In this document: positions 6,701-9,601 of the stretch, piece by piece | How positions within the stretch are numbered: the stretch's first letter is position 1 | How the letters are laid out: every line of letters starts with the position of its first letter | Assembly (NCBI GenBank): GCA_030834765.1 | Contig: JAUQXG010000268.1 | Span: 1-9,601 of the forward strand | Source: Lutispora sp. | GTDB taxonomy: Bacteria > Bacillota > Clostridia > Lutisporales > Lutisporaceae | Direction: 5' to 3' | Length of the DNA: 9,601 bases | Program-made: the position numbers and the translations under genes | The notes under the pieces: model-generated | Told to the model about the DNA's origin: nothing | Seen by the model: only the letters and a program-made list of their open reading frames with translations | Databases searched by the model: none

Positions 6701-7486
6701 ATGAACAATATAAAAGTGTCAATTGTACAGATGAATGTAAAGGCAGAAGACCCCATATCAAACAGGGAAAAGGCTAAATATCTTATAGAAAATGCCATAA
6801 TAGAAAAACCAGATGTTATAATTTTACCTGAAATGTGGACAACAGGCTTTTATTTCAATAAAATAAATGAGATTTCCGATATAGAAGGAAAACCTACATT
6901 AAATCTGATAAAAGATATGGCAAAGAAATACAATACAGATATTATATCTGGTTCCTTTGCAAACAGTATAAAAGAAAAATTATATAATTCAGCCTTTGTG
7001 ATAAATAGGAGGGGTGAGATTGTAGCAAGCTATGATAAAATACATTTATTCAAATCAATGAAAGAAAATGAGTATTTTACTGGAGGAAGTGAAACTTGTA
7101 TCTTTGAAATTGAAGGAATAAAATGCGGTCTAATCATATGTTATGATTTAAGGTTTCCTGAATTAACAAGAAAACTAGCTGTACAAGGAATTAAAATATT
7201 GTTTGTATCTGCACAATGGCCTTCACAAAGAATAGAGCATTGGAATATCCTTTTAAGGGCAAGAGCAATAGAAAATCAAATTTTTATTGTAGCGTGTAAC
7301 ATCGCTGGTGAATATGAGCAAGATGTATTTAATGGTAATTCCATGATGATTTCCCCACTAGGAGAAGTCATATATATATTTGATCATAAAGAACAATATA
7401 AGAGTTTTGATATAGATATAAATATGATAAACTTAGTTAAGTCAAGAATTGATTATTTATCAGATAGAAGACCAGATTTATACTAG
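6701..7486 (+). CDS. Carbon-nitrogen hydrolase, omega-amidase/MtnU type
   Basis: A 261-residue nitrilase-superfamily amidase at full family length. The catalytic triad is visible as Glu44 (LPEMW), Lys113 (YDKIHLF) and Cys147 (CYDLRFPEL). The late segment ARAIENQIFIVACN and the GNSMMISPLGE stretch are also typical. The closest characterised types are omega-amidases (Nit2, YafV, MtnU), which hydrolyse 2-oxoglutaramate or 2-oxosuccinamate left by glutamine- or asparagine-dependent transaminases; MtnU is linked to methionine salvage. The substrate here is inferred from family only. ATG 6701 has a CGGAGAG site (6689-6695). It lies 45 bases after the helicase and 13 bases before a small unknown gene, so it probably belongs to one transcript. 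No transaminase is in the window. Confidence 0.9.
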   Translation: MNNIKVSIVQMNVKAEDPISNREKAKYLIENAIIEKPDVIILPEMWTTGFYFNKINEISDIEGKPTLNLIKDMAKKYNTDIISGSFANSIKEKLYNSAFVINRRGEIVASYDKIHLFKSMKENEYFTGGSETCIFEIEGIKCGLIICYDLRFPELTRKLAVQGIKILFVSAQWPSQRIEHWNILLRARAIENQIFIVACNIAGEYEQDVFNGNSMMISPLGEVIYIFDHKEQYKSFDIDINMINLVKSRIDYLSDRRPDLY

Positions 7487-7499
7487 ATGGAGGGAGATA

Positions 7500-7748
7500 A
7501 TGAACTATATTAAGATAATAAGAATTTCTGGCAGCTTTTTTGCTAGAGAATTCATAAAGAAAGAGAAGGTAAGGAAAAATATCAAATATAGAGAAGTGGC
7601 TGAGGATACAGTATTAGAACAGTTCAGCAAAGGCTGCTCTACTATAGAAGTGATTTTTGAAGATACGGATAGAGAGTCAATATTACTGGATGCTGAAAGT
7701 GATCCTGAAATAATTAAGAAGTATTTAGGAACTAAGTTTTTAAAGTGA
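7500..7748 (+). CDS. Small uncharacterised protein (82 aa)
   Basis: An 82-residue soluble protein that I do not recognise. ATG 7500 follows a near-perfect GGAGGGA site (7489-7495) located just after the stop of the amidase gene, so it is almost certainly expressed and translationally close to it. A longer in-frame start at 7449 would overlap the amidase and is not needed. The N-terminal half is strongly basic (FIKKEKVRKNIKYR, residues about 19-32) and the C-terminal half is acidic (VIFEDTDRESILLDAESDPE, about 51-70). No signal peptide, membrane segment or metal-binding pattern is seen; there is one cysteine near residue 45. The alternating charge and strand-like segments suggest a small alpha/beta fold, which is inference. 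It may work with the membrane protein encoded 33 bases downstream. Confidence 0.75.
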   Translation: MNYIKIIRISGSFFAREFIKKEKVRKNIKYREVAEDTVLEQFSKGCSTIEVIFEDTDRESILLDAESDPEIIKKYLGTKFLK

Positions 7749-7781
7749 TAAATTTAGAATAATTATGGTGGTGATATTTAT

Positions 7782-7985
7782 ATGAAAGTAGATATAAAAA
7801 AATTGATATTAAGTATGCTTTGGTTGTCTTTTGTTGCCATTGCGGTAGGATTCGTTGGTAGAGGGCTTTTTAGAGGCGATTGGAATATAACAAGAGCCGT
7901 ACAAATGGGACTTATACTAGGCGTATCATATCCATTGTTTAGAGTTATCTTTGCAAAGTATGGACAGAATGTAAAGAAGGGGTAG
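7782..7985 (+). CDS. Small uncharacterised membrane protein (67 aa)
   Basis: A 67-residue protein that I do not recognise. Two hydrophobic segments are visible: residues about 8-29 (ILSMLWLSFVAIAVGFVGRGL) and about 40-57 (VQMGLILGVSYPLFRVIF). They are joined by a short polar loop, FRGDWNITRA. Both ends are lysine-rich (MKVDIKK and KYGQNVKKG), which fits a hairpin with both termini in the cytoplasm. ATG 7782 follows GGTGGTG (7768-7774). The gene lies 33 bases after the 82-residue gene and 71 bases before L25. It may be the end of the helicase-amidase transcript, as the space before L25 has its own promoter-like motifs. Nothing in the sequence shows a reaction or partner. Confidence 0.7.
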   Translation: MKVDIKKLILSMLWLSFVAIAVGFVGRGLFRGDWNITRAVQMGLILGVSYPLFRVIFAKYGQNVKKG

Positions 7986-7996
7986 TATATAGGTTT

Positions 7997-8022
7997 GTTT
8001 AAAATATAATTTTTTAGGGAAC
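7997..8022 (+). promoter_or_regulatory. SigB-like promoter motif upstream of L25 (plus TATAAT in same region)
   Basis: GTTTAA at 7997-8002 and GGGAAC at 8017-8022, 14 bases apart, resemble the general-stress sigma-B consensus GTTTAA-N12-15-GGG(A/T)A(A/T) with one mismatch. The Bacillus subtilis homologue of the downstream gene, ctc, is a classic sigma-B target. A perfect TATAAT also occurs at 8005-8010, but no good -35 box is 16-18 bases upstream of it. Whether this organism has sigma-B cannot be told from the window. Confidence 0.3.
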
Positions 8023-8023
8023 A

Positions 8024-8049
8024 CTCCATATGTGAATATATATATGGAG
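8024..8049 (+). promoter_or_regulatory. Predicted hairpin sequestering the L25 ribosome binding site
   Basis: CTCCATAT (8024-8031) is perfectly complementary to ATATGGAG (8042-8049). The stem can be extended inward by G-U, U-A and G-U pairs to a 4-base loop (8035-8038). The right arm contains the GGAG core of the Shine-Dalgarno sequence of the gene at 8057. An RNA carrying this leader would have its ribosome binding site paired, which suggests translational control by temperature, a protein or another ligand. The complementarity is seen directly; the regulatory role is inferred. Confidence 0.5.
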
Positions 8050-8056
8050 GGAAATT

Positions 8057-8662
8057 ATGAAAAAAATTGATTTAAATGCTGATATAAGAGGTTCATCGGG
8101 CAAAGGGGAATCTAGAAGATTAAGAAAGAATAATTATGTGCCAGCAATTCTATACAATAATGTTGATGGGGGCACATTACTGAAAGTAGATGCTAATGAG
8201 TTAAATACCATAATATCCAAGAATGGAGAGCATGTGATAGTAAAACTGAATGTTAAAGGGAAAGAAACCCCAGCAGTAATAAGAGAGATTCAAAGAGACC
8301 CTGTTTTTAATAGTTTAATACATATTGACTTTATGCCAGTACTGCTACATGAAATAATCCATGCTGAGATTCCTATAATGGTCTTAAACGGTGAAGCAAT
8401 TGAGAAAAATGGCTGGGTAATAAATAGACAAATAGGTATGATAGAAGTTGAAGGTGAGGTGGAGAAGATTCCTTCATCCATTACTTTGGATGTTTCAAAA
8501 TATAAAAGTGGGGATGTATTGAAAGTAGCTGATTTAGAAATATCTAAAGAAATTTCTATTGTATCTGATTACAATGATGTAATACTATCTATCATACAAT
8601 CTAAACAAATATTGGAATCGATACAAACAGAAGAAAAACAATTAGATACAGTGGAAATATAA
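8057..8662 (+). CDS. rplY: 50S ribosomal protein L25 / general stress protein Ctc
   Basis: A 201-residue two-domain L25 of the Ctc/TL5 type. The N-terminal domain (about 1-95) binds 5S rRNA and shows RGSSGKGESRRLRKNNYVPAILY and then VIREIQRDPVFNSLIHIDFMPV. The C-terminal TL5-like beta domain (about 96-185) includes IPIMVLNGEAI and a VEGEVEKIPSSITLDVS stretch. The length is normal for the two-domain form; the single-domain E. coli form is about 94 residues. ATG 8057 follows a GGAGGG site (8046-8051) that is itself inside a predicted hairpin. The protein stabilises the central protuberance of the large ribosomal subunit through 5S rRNA. In Bacillus it is induced by stress, and the upstream SigB-like motif here is consistent with that. 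The usual neighbour pth is absent. A terminator-like hairpin begins at the stop codon. Confidence 0.95.
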   Translation: MKKIDLNADIRGSSGKGESRRLRKNNYVPAILYNNVDGGTLLKVDANELNTIISKNGEHVIVKLNVKGKETPAVIREIQRDPVFNSLIHIDFMPVLLHEIIHAEIPIMVLNGEAIEKNGWVINRQIGMIEVEGEVEKIPSSITLDVSKYKSGDVLKVADLEISKEISIVSDYNDVILSIIQSKQILESIQTEEKQLDTVEI

Positions 8663-8700
8663 AGCTGCTAGGTGAAAGTTGCCTTTAGCAGCTTTCGCTT
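8661..8700 (+). terminator. Terminator-like hairpin after L25
   Basis: AAAGCTGCTA (8661-8670), which overlaps the L25 stop codon, is perfectly complementary to TAGCAGCTTT (8686-8695). A possible inner GG/CC pair leaves a two-base bulge. The following sequence (CGCTTTAG) is only moderately T-rich, so this may be a partial terminator or an mRNA-end stabilising hairpin. The remaining space up to 8834 holds no clear promoter. Confidence 0.55.
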
Positions 8701-8834
8701 TAGTAGATATGGCTTTACAGCTTTTTACTTGCAGTAAGTAATCCTATATAGTAATATTTATTCTAGTAGATAAATTAGATTTTGCATGTTCAAAATGATA
8801 ATAGGGTAAATATATAATAGGAGGAAATTATTTA

Positions 8835-9404
8835 GTGGAAAATGAGTTGTTGATAAGCCTAGCGAATGTTTGCATAAAGATACACGAACGAAAGCTAGCC
8901 AATGGATTAAGTGGAAATGTTAGTATAAGAATTAATAATGAGATATTAATAACGCCAAGTGGTCTTTCATTAGCAGATATTCAGCCAGAGGATTTAGTAG
9001 TTTTAGATATTGAAGGTAATTATATATCAGGGAATAACAAGCCTTCATCTGAGAAATTAATGCATCTAGAAATATATAAAAATAGGCCACATATTAACTG
9101 CATTATTCATACACACTCACCCGCGGCTACAACGTTTGCTTTTCTAAATAAGCAGATAATGCCTATAAGTCCAGAAAGCGCAATATTTATACCGAAACTA
9201 CCAATCGTCCATTTTGAGCCATATGGTAGTAAAATGCTGGCTGAATCTGTTTCATATAATTTAAAGGATTGTAATGCTGTTTTAATTGAGAAACACGGAG
9301 TCGTTACAGTTGGATCAGGTATTTCCCAAGCATATAATTTACTGGAAGTAGTTGAGGAAACTGCAATAATGAATATATATATGAATGCAATAAAAAATTT
9401 ATAA
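8835..9404 (+). CDS. Class II aldolase/adducin family protein (fuculose-phosphate aldolase-like)
   Basis: A 189-residue class II aldolase with the full active-site set. Glu73 (SSEKLMH) is the catalytic acid/base, His92 and His94 (IHTHSP) and His154 (EKHGVV) are the zinc ligands, and the phosphate-binding GLSGNVSIR (24-32) and TPSGLS (40-45) segments are present. Glu73, His92 and His94 even carry the same numbers as in E. coli FucA, whereas the total length is somewhat shorter than FucA's 215 residues. The start is GTG 8835, ten bases after a consensus AGGAGG (8819-8824). Family members split L-fuculose-1-phosphate, ribulose phosphates or 5-deoxyribulose-phosphate into dihydroxyacetone phosphate and an aldehyde; related enzymes dehydrate methylthioribulose-1-phosphate. 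With no kinase or isomerase nearby, the substrate cannot be assigned. It lies 28 bases upstream of a thymidylate-kinase-like gene, probably in one transcript. It is cytoplasmic. Confidence 0.88.
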   Translation: MENELLISLANVCIKIHERKLANGLSGNVSIRINNEILITPSGLSLADIQPEDLVVLDIEGNYISGNNKPSSEKLMHLEIYKNRPHINCIIHTHSPAATTFAFLNKQIMPISPESAIFIPKLPIVHFEPYGSKMLAESVSYNLKDCNAVLIEKHGVVTVGSGISQAYNLLEVVEETAIMNIYMNAIKNL

Positions 9405-9432
9405 AATACTTTGGAGTTTTGGGGGGTACTAA

Positions 9433-9601
9433 ATGAGAAAAGGGAAAATAATTACTTTTGAGGGTATAGATCAGTCTGGTAAGGAAACTCAATCTAAATT
9501 GCTTAGCAAAAAGCTTACTGACATGGGTTTTAGGATAGGTTACTGCGATTTTCCAGACTATAGTACGCAAATTGGTAAGGAGCTAAGCAGCTTCCTATCA
9601 G
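9433..9601 (+). CDS. Thymidylate kinase-like protein, N-terminal part (3' end outside window)
   Basis: The first 56 codons of a nucleoside-monophosphate kinase. ATG 9433 follows a run of six G residues (9421-9426) acting as a ribosome binding site, 28 bases after the aldolase stop. The protein opens with KIITFEGIDQSGKETQ, a P-loop in the position and context of dTMP kinase, and continues through CDFPDYSTQIGKEL, which matches the family's FP-Y-T-IG segment that binds dTMP. The enzyme would phosphorylate dTMP to dTDP. One oddity is that the residue after the P-loop lysine is Glu rather than Ser or Thr. Clostridia can carry more than one Tmk-like protein, so this may be a paralogue rather than the housekeeping enzyme. 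Confidence 0.85.
   Translation, partial: MRKGKIITFEGIDQSGKETQSKLLSKKLTDMGFRIGYCDFPDYSTQIGKELSSFLS

Noticed and set aside
8725..8737. TTACT-TGC-AGTAA small inverted repeat downstream of L25
   Set aside because: Five-base arms and no T-tract; too weak to be called a second terminator.
8813..8818. TATAAT just upstream of the aldolase gene as a promoter -10 box
   Set aside because: A start from it would fall at or after the AGGAGG ribosome binding site (8819-8824), leaving it out of the mRNA.
9304..9570. Minus-strand open frame across the aldolase 3' end and kinase start
   Set aside because: It overlaps two clearly conserved + strand genes, has no ribosome binding site and no recognisable motif.
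1..9601. CRISPR array, transposon ends, tRNA or rRNA genes, known riboswitch
   Set aside because: Read through on both strands; no regularly spaced repeats, terminal inverted repeats with transposase, cloverleaf or riboswitch core could be recognised.

Overview
The window is AT-rich with strong AGGAGG-type ribosome binding sites. Every convincing gene lies on the + strand. The gene set (a MutS2 tail, DUF523, DUF3343, an LCP protein, a LUD-domain protein, phosphate butyryltransferase, and L25 of the Ctc type) points to a low-GC anaerobic Firmicute of the class Clostridia. I cannot name the genus from the sequence alone. The region looks like chromosomal backbone: I see no transposase, integrase, phage gene, CRISPR array, tRNA or rRNA.

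Layout. Positions 1-876 hold the C-terminal part of mutS2. It is followed at once by a DUF523/TudS-like putative iron-sulfur protein, and that unit ends in a clear hairpin terminator (1371-1408). A strong sigma-A-type promoter (TTGATA-17-TATAAT) then drives a small DUF3343 protein and an LCP-family cell-wall ligase. After a second, weaker hairpin come a LUD-domain protein with a four-cysteine cluster and a stand-alone phosphate butyryltransferase (ptb).

The 240 bases between ptb and the next gene are the most interesting non-coding part. They carry what looks like the decayed C-terminal end of a 2-oxoacid:ferredoxin oxidoreductase gamma subunit, followed four bases later by a 40-bp perfect palindrome. 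My reading is that a ptb-kinase-oxidoreductase operon lost its middle and kept its first gene, a scrap of its last gene, and its terminator. This is inference.

From 4625 onward there is a PcrA/UvrD-like helicase, a carbon-nitrogen hydrolase of the omega-amidase/MtnU type, two small proteins I do not recognise (one soluble, one membrane), and ribosomal protein L25. The L25 ribosome binding site lies inside a predicted hairpin, and a SigB-like promoter motif sits just upstream; both suggest regulated expression. After a terminator-like hairpin come a class II aldolase with the full zinc and catalytic residue set, and the first 56 codons of a thymidylate-kinase-like gene with an unusual P-loop.

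Several starts are not ATG. TTG is preferred for the LCP protein and the helicase and GTG for the aldolase, because that is where the ribosome binding sites point. No gene-free stretch exceeds 300 bases. I did not identify a wholly new biological system; the best leads are the operon relic, the L25 leader, and the two unknown small genes.
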